Shown here in pieces: positions 16,911-24,042 of a DNA stretch of 58,451 bases (positions within the stretch are counted from its first letter, which is position 1; each line of letters begins with the position of its first letter). Source of the DNA: Paenibacillus barengoltzii NBRC 101215 (lineage in GTDB: Bacteria > Bacillota > Bacilli > Paenibacillales > Paenibacillaceae); NCBI RefSeq assembly GCF_004000745.1, contig NZ_BILV01000037.1, forward strand, positions 1-58,451, given 5' to 3'. The translations under genes were made by a program, and so were the position numbers. A model generated the notes under the pieces. That model did no database searches and was not told where the DNA came from. It worked only from the letters and a program-made list of their open reading frames with translations.

Positions 16911-17935
16911 GCAATGACCCCCTTCTGATCAAGAACATACGCCTGTGGATCTGCAGTGTTCTCTTCAACACCCCGCCCGGTCAGTGTTAAGAAGACTTCA
17001 TCCAGCGTTGGCTTCTGAACGCTTAATTCCGCCAAATCCACGCCTGCTTCACGCAAAGCGATCAATAGATCAGTCACCAGATCAGCCTCCGCCATTGGGG
17101 CGGTAATTTTCCCTGCCTCTGCTGTGAGGGTGGAAGGCACTTTCAGCACCCGCTCCACAATTTGGCGAGTTGCTGTCAAATGAAGCGGATCCTTAATTCT
17201 TAACTGTAACGACGAAGCCCCTACCGACGTCTTTAACTCATCGACTGTGCCTTCTGCGATGACCTGTCCGCGATCAATAACGGCGATCCGGTCTGCCAGT
17301 TGGTCAGCTTCATCCAGGTACTGAGTGGTTAACAACACCGTTGATCCAGTCGCCACAAGACGGCGAATCGTCTCCCACATCTGCGAGCGCGTCCGCGGAT
17401 CCAGCCCGGTTGTCGGTTCATCCAGGAAGATCAGCGGCGGCTGGGCAATCAGGCTCGCGGCCAAATCCAGCCGCCGGCGCATTCCGCCAGAGAAGTGCTT
17501 CAGCGGGCGCTTGGCCGCTTCCGACAAGCCGAACTCCTCCAGCAGCTCTGCCGCTTTCCGGCGAGCCTCGCTGCGCCCCAAGCCTAACAGCCTGGAGAAG
17601 ATTATGAGATTTTCCGTAGCACTCAGCGTTTCGTCCACCGAGGCGTACTGTCCGGTCACCCCGATCAACTGACGGACGATATGCTGCTCTTTGACAACAT
17701 CGTGTCCAAAAATGCGGGCGGAACCCGCATCGGGACGCAGCAAAGTCGCCAGCATACGAATCGTCGTTGTTTTTCCCGCTCCATTGGGTCCCAGAACGCC
17801 ATATATCATCCCGCTCCCCACCTGCAAATTCACTCCATCAACCGCACGGTTCGTTCCAAATATTTTCACGAGTCCCTCAGCCTCAATCGCCGGCTTACTT
17901 GCGCCGCCCGTGAAAGCGGAAGTTTTCGTCATCAT
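16907..17935 (-). CDS. ABC exporter ATP-binding protein, daunorubicin-resistance (DrrA) family
   Basis: Drives the DrrB-like permease encoded next to it. I chose the ATG at 17933-17935 because GGAGG lies nine bases upstream; this gives 342 residues. Walker A GPNGAGKTT is at residues 49-57, then the signature FSGGMRRRLDLA, Walker B FLDEPTTGLDPRTR and the H-loop in LLTTQYLDEADQL. A C-terminal domain of about 100 residues, ending in VQKPTLDEVFLTLTG, is the DrrA-type extension. The permease gene overlaps by 4 bp. Self-resistance, or export of an unknown compound, is the family role. Confidence 0.94.
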   Translation of the reverse strand: MMTKTSAFTGGASKPAIEAEGLVKIFGTNRAVDGVNLQVGSGMIYGVLGPNGAGKTTTIRMLATLLRPDAGSARIFGHDVVKEQHIVRQLIGVTGQYASVDETLSATENLIIFSRLLGLGRSEARRKAAELLEEFGLSEAAKRPLKHFSGGMRRRLDLAASLIAQPPLIFLDEPTTGLDPRTRSQMWETIRRLVATGSTVLLTTQYLDEADQLADRIAVIDRGQVIAEGTVDELKTSVGASSLQLRIKDPLHLTATRQIVERVLKVPSTLTAEAGKITAPMAEADLVTDLLIALREAGVDLAELSVQKPTLDEVFLTLTGRGVEENTADPQAYVLDQKGVIA

Positions 17936-18010
17936 CGATGATGTCCTCCTATCCTTCAATCAATTTGTTTTACAGTTAGGAGAGTAACGGAGGTAGTTAA
18001 ACTGAATTTA

Positions 18011-18044
18011 AACAATAAAAAACACCCGATGGATCGGGTGTTTT
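18011..18044 (-). terminator. Terminator after the methyltransferase gene
   Basis: Stem AACACCCGAT / ATCGGGTGTT with a 2-base loop, followed on the minus strand by TTTTATTG. The stem starts right at the methyltransferase stop codon. Confidence 0.9.
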
Positions 18045-18799
18045 CAAACCTTGGGCGCTTGATTGGACTTCAATTTTCGCAGTTCTTTCAGTTGCTCATT
18101 TGCTTGCCCCAGCGCTTTTTTTCGCTGCTCGATGTCTTTCATGTGCTGGCGTTCAATCTCGGCAAATTTTACACTGTCAAAAAGAATCCATTGCTTCATC
18201 ATGGAAGCATCAGGAAAGATTTGATTCCGAATCTCTTTACGTTTCACAGCCACGCAGCACAAATAGTTATGATGAACTTCCATCTTCGTGACCTCGAACC
18301 AAGGATCCAGGCAGATACCTAGGTTCCCGGCATAAAAGGTCTGCTTATGATCGTGGAAGGGATGATATCCGTATGGCACCGTTACAATCAGAGTGCCGCC
18401 GTCTGCCAGCAATCGATAAGCATGACTGATCAACACTCCGGGATTCGCAAAATGCTCCAGAATTTGTCCTAGAATGACGGTATCAAATAGCTTATGACCT
18501 TGGAATTCCGTAACATCGGCGACTTTAAATTGAACCTTGGATCGGACAGGCTTAGATTCCCGGGACAACTCCCTTTTCGCATACTGGATCGCCCCTTCTT
18601 CCAAATCTAATCCAAGAACTTTGCGTCCTTCTCGGCCCAGCAGGATCGAAGTAATCCCTTGGCTGCACCCAACGTCGAGCACTCTTCTACCCGTTACTTG
18701 ACGGCAAATCCAATGAATGCGTGCTCTTGTTGCTTCATGGGACTTTTCCGAGTTCACCTGACCATAATAGCGCTCGTTGACCCGATCTTGGTTTACCAA
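18044..18799 (-). CDS. Class I SAM-dependent methyltransferase
   Basis: A 251-residue methyltransferase with SAM motif I VLDVGCSQG at residues 40-48, the acidic motif II (VLGLDLEEGAI) and the later motifs FDTVILGQILEHFANPGVLI and LLADGGTLIVTVPYG. The C-terminal 50 residues are charged and predicted coiled-coil (HMKDIEQRKKALGQANEQLK). It lies 36 bp downstream of a rhamnosyltransferase-like gene and has no obvious promoter of its own. It probably belongs to that transcript and methylates a glycan or a glycosylated product, by inference from context. Confidence 0.88.
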   Translation of the reverse strand: MVNQDRVNERYYGQVNSEKSHEATRARIHWICRQVTGRRVLDVGCSQGITSILLGREGRKVLGLDLEEGAIQYAKRELSRESKPVRSKVQFKVADVTEFQGHKLFDTVILGQILEHFANPGVLISHAYRLLADGGTLIVTVPYGYHPFHDHKQTFYAGNLGICLDPWFEVTKMEVHHNYLCCVAVKRKEIRNQIFPDASMMKQWILFDSVKFAEIERQHMKDIEQRKKALGQANEQLKELRKLKSNQAPKV

Positions 18800-18834
18800 A
18801 ATCCTTCACCTCCTCTATTTCGAGGAAACCGCGG

Positions 18835-19524
18835 TTAACTCATAAATTCTTTCAGGACTTTCTGGATTTCTGCCGGGCTTAGACGGTCTTTTTGCGGTAC
18901 CTTCTTGACTAAGGTATTATTTTGATGGATGACATTCACATAATTTCGGGGAGCCAACAGTTCATGGGGTAAATCAATCACATTGCCATGTGTACCCCGC
19001 CCTGGAAGCTTCACGCGATATCCCTTCATATACTCGGCAGTCTTGTAAAGAAAAACATAGAATTGCGGGGAATAATGAAAGGTTGGTGCCATTTCTCCAT
19101 TGACCGTGTCCCATAAATAGCCGTTTTGATTGATCAAAGCAATCGTTCCTTGCTTCGGTTGATAATCGTACAACTGCTGGACATACGTTTTATGATACAG
19201 GTCGTCAGAATCCAAACGTGCGATATATAAATCCTCGCTATTTCCGGCGTATGCTTTCATTTTCTCGATACTGTTGCGTTTCGTTCCAAACCAGATATTG
19301 TTTGGCAGCGGCGGATATTTTGACAGGATATCTGCTACAATCGCTTCGCTTTCTTCGGCAATCTTAAATATCGCCAGAAAGTTTTGATTCGTTTGGGCTC
19401 TTAATGATTTCAAGGTAAAGTTACGAAAGATCGCGATGCGCTTCTCCAACCACGGCCGAGTCAGCCGATCTGGCGATAACCCGAACGTATTGAAATTGCT
19501 TTCAATCACTACTTTTCTAGTCAT
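18835..19524 (-). CDS. Rhamnosyltransferase-like glycosyltransferase, copy 1
   Basis: A 229-residue protein similar to the putative rhamnosyl transferase family (PF11316). The N-terminus (VIESNFNTFGLSPDRLTRPW) and the likely nucleotide-sugar/metal motif D105-S-D-D108 (ARLDSDDLYHKTY) support a GT-A-type glycosyltransferase. It aligns without gaps to the next gene (19646-20335), with about 60 % identical residues by hand count, so the pair is a tandem duplication. The RBS GGAGGG lies upstream of the ATG. The methyltransferase gene follows at 36 bp. A CATATAGT box shared with copy 1's sister promoter suggests a dedicated promoter. The acceptor is unknown. Confidence 0.85.
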   Translation of the reverse strand: MTRKVVIESNFNTFGLSPDRLTRPWLEKRIAIFRNFTLKSLRAQTNQNFLAIFKIAEESEAIVADILSKYPPLPNNIWFGTKRNSIEKMKAYAGNSEDLYIARLDSDDLYHKTYVQQLYDYQPKQGTIALINQNGYLWDTVNGEMAPTFHYSPQFYVFLYKTAEYMKGYRVKLPGRGTHGNVIDLPHELLAPRNYVNVIHQNNTLVKKVPQKDRLSPAEIQKVLKEFMS

Positions 19525-19589
19525 GCACTTCCCTCCTTGTCATAATAGCCCGTATGTTACTTTTACTTTCGTGTAACGGAGCTACCGAT

Positions 19590-19622
19590 CTTTCACTATA
19601 TGTTGGACGTGAGGAGAAGGAC
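19590..19622 (-). promoter_or_regulatory. Promoter-like box pair shared by both glycosyltransferase copies
   Basis: On the minus strand CCTGTCC is followed, about 15 bases later, by ACATATAGT. The same two boxes with nearly the same spacing occur upstream of the second copy (near 20408-20438), where the second box reads CATATAGTA. That fits the sigma-K -10 pattern CATAnnnTA, and CATATAGT is also near the sigma-E pattern. This suggests mother-cell expression during sporulation, but the -35 side is not a good match. Confidence 0.35.
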
Positions 19623-19645
19623 AGGGCCGTCTTCCAATAACGCAG

Positions 19646-20335
19646 TTACCCCATGAATTCTTTTAGCACTTTTTTCTGCTCCTCTTTCGACAGTCGTCCT
19701 CTAACCGGGAGCGTTCTCGGGATCGAATTATAGCGGTGAATAACTTCGACAAAGTTACGAGGAGTTAAGATTTCATGAGGTAATTCAATCACGTTCCCGT
19801 GTGTGGCCCTTCCTGGCAGCTTGATGCGATATCCGGATGTAAATTCCGATGTCTTATACAAGAAGACATAGTATGGAGGAGATTTTCGAAACATCGGTAC
19901 CATTTCTCCATGGATCGAGTCGTAAGCGTAACCGTTTTGATTAATTAAAGCAAGGGTGCCTGGCTTCGGTCGATGGTCATGCAGCTGTTGGATATAGGAT
20001 TTATGGTACATATCGTCAGATTCCATGCGAACTAAATACAAATTCTCGCAGGATCCAGCATAGGTTTTAATGCGCTCCATCCCTTCTTGATGGGTTACAA
20101 ACATGATGTTTTTCGGTAGACGAGGGTATTTAGCCAAAATCTCGTTGATCATTTTCTCTGTCTCGGGCACGACCTTGAAGATCGCCATAAAGTCTTGATT
20201 GGTTTGAACTAACAGCGACTTCAGTGTGAACTCGCGAAAAATCTGAATTCGATTCTCTAGCCAGGGACGGGTCAGCCGGTGCGGACTAAATCCAAATGTA
20301 TTAAAATTGCTTTCGATTACGATCCTTTTTGACAT
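19646..20335 (-). CDS. Rhamnosyltransferase-like glycosyltransferase, copy 2
   Basis: Tandem paralogue of the gene at 18835-19524, also 229 residues with no gaps in the alignment. The acidic motif reads E105-S-D-D108 instead of DSDD, so the first acidic residue has changed but D107 and D108 remain. Conserved blocks include FNTF, LTRPWLE, INQNGY, KLPGR.THGNVI and PHE. The most diverged part is residues 201-215. A GGAGG-type site precedes the ATG. The two copies may add successive or alternative sugars to the same glycan; that is inference. Confidence 0.85.
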   Translation of the reverse strand: MSKRIVIESNFNTFGFSPHRLTRPWLENRIQIFREFTLKSLLVQTNQDFMAIFKVVPETEKMINEILAKYPRLPKNIMFVTHQEGMERIKTYAGSCENLYLVRMESDDMYHKSYIQQLHDHRPKPGTLALINQNGYAYDSIHGEMVPMFRKSPPYYVFLYKTSEFTSGYRIKLPGRATHGNVIELPHEILTPRNFVEVIHRYNSIPRTLPVRGRLSKEEQKKVLKEFMG

Positions 20336-20500
20336 CTACAATCCTCCTTGCTTATAGCCGCTCACTCAGCTTAATCTAGTTCTGGAAAACAGGCCTTCTA
20401 CTTTTTACTATATGTTTGTGATAACGAACGGACAGGACGGATTCCATTGCTTGCTGAAAATAGTCTTGTACCCTCCTCTACTACTTGGCAGTACAAGCAC

Positions 20501-20564
20501 ACAATTCATTCCGTGCTCGCAATCATAGACTGAAATGATTAAGCATGCGAAAGGAATGAATTGT
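20501..20564 (+). promoter_or_regulatory. 12-bp inverted repeat that can mask the GT-D gene ribosome site
   Basis: ACAATTCATTCC (20501-20512) and GGAATGAATTGT (20553-20564) are perfectly complementary over 12 bp, with a 40-base loop. The right arm contains the only plausible ribosome site (AAAGGA). Inside the loop CATAGACT (20524-20531) resembles a mother-cell sigma -10. A transcript starting upstream would hide the ribosome site, while one starting inside the loop would not. Confidence 0.55.
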
Positions 20565-20567
20565 CGG

Positions 20568-21278
20568 ATGCAACAAATCTATTTAGATACTAAAGACTTG
20601 CTAAAGACAATCGAAGACGCACTCAAGAATCAGAAGGCATTTTCCTTAGTAAGGATTGGTGACGGGGAGAATTTGGTCATGTCTCAACATCATGTCTGGC
20701 CTGTGTCTAAAGTGCTTCAGGAACGGTGGGCCATCAAAGCCAACCGAGGGGAAAAAGGCCTGACCCTACCAAATTTACATCTGCGAAACGCCGTGATTTC
20801 TTCTGTAAAAAAGGCGACCGTTGTTGGAATCCTTCCTCCCGGAGACAACACGATTAAAGCACCGAATTATTTAAAAAGACCCTTAACGGACGAAGTGTTC
20901 TCCTATTACAAGATTGAGCCGCCTTTGATTTGCCATGCCGGAGTGAACCGGGAGTTGGCCAAAATGGAGGAATTCTGGTCCCTCCTTTCCGGCCGGAGAA
21001 TTCTGATCATCACACGGGAAGCTGCAAAGCTCAAGGAACGGCTTGAACAAGAACCCTATAATCAAAAGATCGTACATGCACTGCCGTTTGACCAATGGTC
21101 GGAGTATCGGAATACGATGAAGTGGGTTATCGCTCATAAGAATAGCTTTGACGTGTCTCTGATTTCCTGCGGAGTCAGTGCAGTAGTTCTCGCGGAACAG
21201 ATTGCGGCGAAAACGGGCAAAGTCGCTCTCGACTTTGGCAAAGCTAACAATATCATATTGAAAGGGCGCCCCAATTAA
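20568..21278 (+). CDS. GT-D fold domain glycosyltransferase-like protein
   Basis: About 236 residues starting MQQIYLDTKDLL. The segment FSLVRIGDGENLVM, followed by GVNRELAKMEEFWSLLSGRRI and VSLISCGVSAVVLAEQIAAKTGK, matches the GT-D domain family (PF08759). Members transfer sugars such as glucose to protein-linked glycans. The ATG at 20568 is preferred because AAAGGA lies 12 bases upstream; in-frame ATGs at 20535 and 20556 have no usable site. The gene is divergent from the two rhamnosyltransferase-like genes, so the four genes together look like a glycan assembly and modification cluster, perhaps for the spore surface. Confidence 0.82.
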   Translation: MQQIYLDTKDLLKTIEDALKNQKAFSLVRIGDGENLVMSQHHVWPVSKVLQERWAIKANRGEKGLTLPNLHLRNAVISSVKKATVVGILPPGDNTIKAPNYLKRPLTDEVFSYYKIEPPLICHAGVNRELAKMEEFWSLLSGRRILIITREAAKLKERLEQEPYNQKIVHALPFDQWSEYRNTMKWVIAHKNSFDVSLISCGVSAVVLAEQIAAKTGKVALDFGKANNIILKGRPN

Positions 21279-21310
21279 CCTGTGGGCGCCCTCGTTAGGT
21301 TTTAAACTTA
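21264..21310. terminator. Hairpin between the GT-D gene and the ABC-F remnant
   Basis: Two GGGCGCCC blocks (about 21264-21271 and 21284-21291) can pair across a 12-base loop at the end of the GT-D gene. On the plus strand a modest T-run (GGTTTTAAA) follows; on the minus strand CTTTCAAT follows. It is probably a bidirectional terminator, though each block is also self-complementary. Confidence 0.5.
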
Positions 21311-21316
21311 GCTGTC

Positions 21317-21579
21317 TTACTTTCCAATCCGCATATAATCCCGGATCGACATCGCCCCCGGAATTCGGGCATATTGATCCAGGTGTCCTAGCCGCAGACG
21401 CGGCTGCCATTTGATGAGGCCTTGATCCGGAATCAACTCGCCGATAAGCATGCGGATCAGCGTACTTTTTCCTGCACCGTTCTGTCCGACAAACCCCATA
21501 TGCTCACTCGCATGTAATTCCAGAGAAGTTCCTTGTCTCCAATTCGGTGCGTTACACCGCTTATTTCTAATAACCTTAT
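21317..21579 (-). pseudogene. ABC-F ATPase remnant (ribosome-protection type), frameshifted and truncated
   Basis: A decayed ABC-F gene. One frame reads RLLEISGVTHRIGDKELL, then a shift leads into SLELHASEHMGFVGQNGAGK (Walker A), continuing to GHLDQYARIPGAMSIRDYM before a stop. Only the first quarter or less of a roughly 500-residue ABC-F protein remains, with no signature or Walker B motif. The codon where the start should be is ATA (21577-21579), which suggests a lost ATG. The GHLDQ..IPG segment is typical of ABC-F proteins. The gene sits behind a terminator-type leader and 3' of an efflux-like MFS gene. Confidence 0.8.
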
Positions 21580-21600
21580 AGCTAACTTCCCTTATCGCTG

Positions 21601-21788
21601 AAAAAATAAAAAAGCAGAGAAACTAGCGCCTGTCGGCGCCGGTCCTCTGCTACGGGAACTCCCTTAAAAAACGCTAAGGACTAAGGACATAACATTGTCC
21701 TTGGCCCATCCATTCATACACCGGTTTCAAGCACACTTAAATAAGCCTAGGGATTTTATGCTTTCCGAGTTGCGCTGTCACTTAACAT
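21601..21788 (-). promoter_or_regulatory. Putative attenuator leader of the ABC-F gene
   Basis: On the minus strand, 24 bases after the MFS stop, a 10-codon ORF reads MLSDSATRKA (21788-21756), without a clear ribosome site. Next come AAGGACA / TGTCCTT arms (21683-21702), with a second GTCCTTAG copy that offers an alternative pairing. Last is a strong terminator: AGCAGAG / CTCTGCT plus an inner GC stem, followed by TTTTTTATTTTTT (21601-21651). The ABC-F remnant starts about 20 bases later. A leader peptide, competing hairpins and a terminator before an ABC-F gene is the layout of antibiotic-induced attenuation. The terminator itself is certain; the rest is inference. Confidence 0.55.
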
Positions 21789-21812
21789 GAATCGATTTCG
21801 AGGCTACGTTTG

Positions 21813-23078
21813 TCACGGCAGTGCGCCTTCCTGAATGACCGGTTTGCCGGCTTCCAGCAATGCTTGATTCCGTCCAAGAAAGATCGAAAGAATTAAGATG
21901 AGAAGGCCGGTCGCAATCAGCAGCCATTCGATCGCGATCACATCGGCGATCGGCCCGAAGATCAACATCCCGATCGGCATCATCGACGTGGAAATCATGC
22001 TGAACACCCCGAAAATCCTTCCCAAATAGCTCTCATCGACTTTTTCCTGAATCATCGTCATCGTTGGCGTATTAAAAGCCGGCATGGCTACCCCAAACAA
22101 GGCCATAAACGCCAGATAGATCCAAAAGACGGGAATGACGCCGAGCAAAAACGTGCATGCCCCCATCAGAACGGTAGCCAGCGTCATCGTATGGACTTTA
22201 TTCTTACAGCCGCCCCATGCGGCAATCAATCCCCCACCCGCCATCATGCCGACGGAAAAAGCAATTTCAATTGCAGTAAGCCGCCAGACTTCCTCGCCGT
22301 AAGTTCGAGTCACCTGAAGCGGGGTTAAAAATGCGGCGGGGGCCATCAGAATAAAGAAGACCGCCATGAAAGCGAAAAAGGATTTTAAGTACGCTTGCCG
22401 ACGAATGTAGAGCAGCCCCTCCTTAAGATCGCTGAAATAGCTGGACGACTGCTGGTCGGTGGCACGTTGATGCGGCGGTATCCGGAAATAAAGCAACAGT
22501 GTCAAAATTGCGATCGCCGCCGTAACCACATCGATGAAGAAAATGGTTTCGATCGTAGCCACGGTAAGCAGTGCAGCGCTGACGATAGGGGACACAAACA
22601 TAATGACGGCTTGAATGCTTCCGTTAATTCCGTTCACCTTCGTTAATTGGTCGGACGGTACGATTTGCGGCAAAATTGCCCCAACTGACGGCGTCTGCAC
22701 ACCCGAGCCAAGCGCACGAATCGCAGCCATAACAAAGAGCAGCCATGCTTCCTCATATCCCATCAGGAACAGGAGCGCGAGGATCAGGGTGGCCAAAGCG
22801 ATCATGCCATCTGACAGCATAATTAACCATTTTCGGTTGTATCGGTCCGCCCAAACACCCGCCACCGGGGATAACAGGAACGTGGGAATAAACCCGCAGA
22901 TGATATATAACGTCATCATAATCCCCGACTTCGTATTCAGCGTAATATACCACATGATGGCATACTGCACCAGCGAAGAACCAAACAGTGAAATGGTTTG
23001 ACTGCTCAGGAACAGGATGATATTTCTTTTCCACTGCTCTTTTGTTGTCGCTTGATTTGACCTGTCTACGTTATTCAC
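21813..23078 (-). CDS. MFS efflux transporter, macrolide-efflux-like
   Basis: About 421 residues with some eleven or twelve membrane segments, similar to the proton-drug antiporter branch that includes Mef-type macrolide pumps. The motifs VAGVWADRYNRKWLIMLSD (loop 2-3), SPIVSAALL and the LGRIFGVFSMISTSMMP repeat region fit. The ribosome site GAGAGGGG abuts an ATG at 23084, so the GTG at 23076-23078 (6-base spacing) is the better start. A TATAAT -10 inside a palindrome lies about 35 bases upstream. An attenuator and an ABC-F remnant follow. The pairing recalls mef-msr resistance operons. The drug substrate is not shown by sequence. Confidence 0.88.
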   Translation of the reverse strand: MNNVDRSNQATTKEQWKRNIILFLSSQTISLFGSSLVQYAIMWYITLNTKSGIMMTLYIICGFIPTFLLSPVAGVWADRYNRKWLIMLSDGMIALATLILALLFLMGYEEAWLLFVMAAIRALGSGVQTPSVGAILPQIVPSDQLTKVNGINGSIQAVIMFVSPIVSAALLTVATIETIFFIDVVTAAIAILTLLLYFRIPPHQRATDQQSSSYFSDLKEGLLYIRRQAYLKSFFAFMAVFFILMAPAAFLTPLQVTRTYGEEVWRLTAIEIAFSVGMMAGGGLIAAWGGCKNKVHTMTLATVLMGACTFLLGVIPVFWIYLAFMALFGVAMPAFNTPTMTMIQEKVDESYLGRIFGVFSMISTSMMPIGMLIFGPIADVIAIEWLLIATGLLILILSIFLGRNQALLEAGKPVIQEGALP

Positions 23079-23102
23079 GGACATCCCCTCTCGATCTGAA
23101 AA

Positions 23103-23124
23103 TTACAGAATAATTATACTGTAA
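23103..23124 (-). promoter_or_regulatory. Palindromic operator overlapping the -10 of the MFS gene
   Basis: TTACAGAATAATTATACTGTAA is a 22-bp palindrome with only one mismatched pair. On the minus strand it contains TATAAT (23113-23118), and TTGGTG lies 18 bases further upstream as a possible -35. A repressor bound here would block the promoter. No cognate regulator gene is adjacent within the window, so it may be encoded elsewhere or lost. Confidence 0.6.
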
Positions 23125-23162
23125 GCGACTCCAAATCACCAAATCAATGGAAAAGATGGTTA

Positions 23163-23190
23163 TAAAAAAAGAACCCCGAATCCCGGGGTA
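23163..23190 (-). terminator. Terminator at the end of the phosphodiester-uptake operon
   Basis: Stem ACCCCG / CGGGGT with a 5-base loop, followed on the minus strand by TCTTTTTTTAT. It starts about 14 bases after the stop of the last permease gene. Confidence 0.9.
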
Positions 23191-23202
23191 CATCGAGCCT
23201 TG

Positions 23203-24042
23203 TTATAATTTGGCGTTCTCCTCTTTGGCCATGGAACGAATGTAGAACACTCCCAGCACGGAACAAAGCAGAAACGAGAAGAACGCCATCGCTGCTGCCT
23301 GCTCTCGCTCCTGAAAGACACTAAACACCTGCTGCATGGACACGCCCAGCATTTGCGGTGAGTTAGCCCCCAGCAAGAATGGAGCCGTAAAGGAGCCAAT
23401 AGCCCCCATAAACACGAAGGTTAGCGCAACGAGAAACGTTTTGTAGGACAACGGTAAAATAAATCTCGCAAACAATCTTAACTTCCCTGTTCCGACGTCT
23501 TTGGCGCTTTCGATAACCGATGAAGGAATTCCGGCCAGCGCCGAGCTGAGCAGCATGGTCGTAAACGGAATATTGAACCAGAGGTTCGCAATGATGATCC
23601 CCTTCTCATCGAAAATAATCCGCGGCAGCGTGACGCCGATGTGCGTAAGCAGGCGCGCCAACCAGCCGTGGTTCCCGAGCAGATTGATCAGCCCATAAGT
23701 CGCGATCACCCCTGGAATGAACAACGGGATCATATACGTCTTGCGTATCAGCTCGACGATGGGGCCCTGATTAAAACGCATGTAGATCGCCAGCGTATAG
23801 CTGATTAGCAGCACCAAGGCACAGGTAATGAGGGTGATCCGCAAGGTAAACAGTAAATTCGCCCGCATCCCTTTATCCGCAAACAGGTAATGGTACCGGC
23901 TCAAATCGTATCCCCCAGCCTCGTTCGTGAGACTTAGCACCAATGATTGGATGATAGGGATGATGACGACAACCAATAAAATGGCGAAGGAGGGGAGGAC
24001 CATTGCCAGCCCCGCCATCGCTTGTTTCCACTCTTTACTCAT
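23203..24042 (-). CDS. ABC transporter permease (PotB/PhnU-like), last gene of the operon
   Basis: A 279-residue permease with about six membrane segments. The coupling loop is in SSALAGIPSSVIESAKDVGTGKLRLFARFILP, where the AKDVGTGK stretch stands in for the EAA motif. It belongs to the spermidine/iron/2-aminoethylphosphonate permease group. Its start overlaps the stop of the binding-protein gene by 4 bp. With the second permease (26311-27135), the ATPase (25240-26280) and the binding protein it forms a complete importer. The partner enzymes in the operon suggest a phosphodiester or phosphonate ligand. Confidence 0.9.
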   Translation of the reverse strand: MSKEWKQAMAGLAMVLPSFAILLVVVIIPIIQSLVLSLTNEAGGYDLSRYHYLFADKGMRANLLFTLRITLITCALVLLISYTLAIYMRFNQGPIVELIRKTYMIPLFIPGVIATYGLINLLGNHGWLARLLTHIGVTLPRIIFDEKGIIIANLWFNIPFTTMLLSSALAGIPSSVIESAKDVGTGKLRLFARFILPLSYKTFLVALTFVFMGAIGSFTAPFLLGANSPQMLGVSMQQVFSVFQEREQAAAMAFFSFLLCSVLGVFYIRSMAKEENAKL

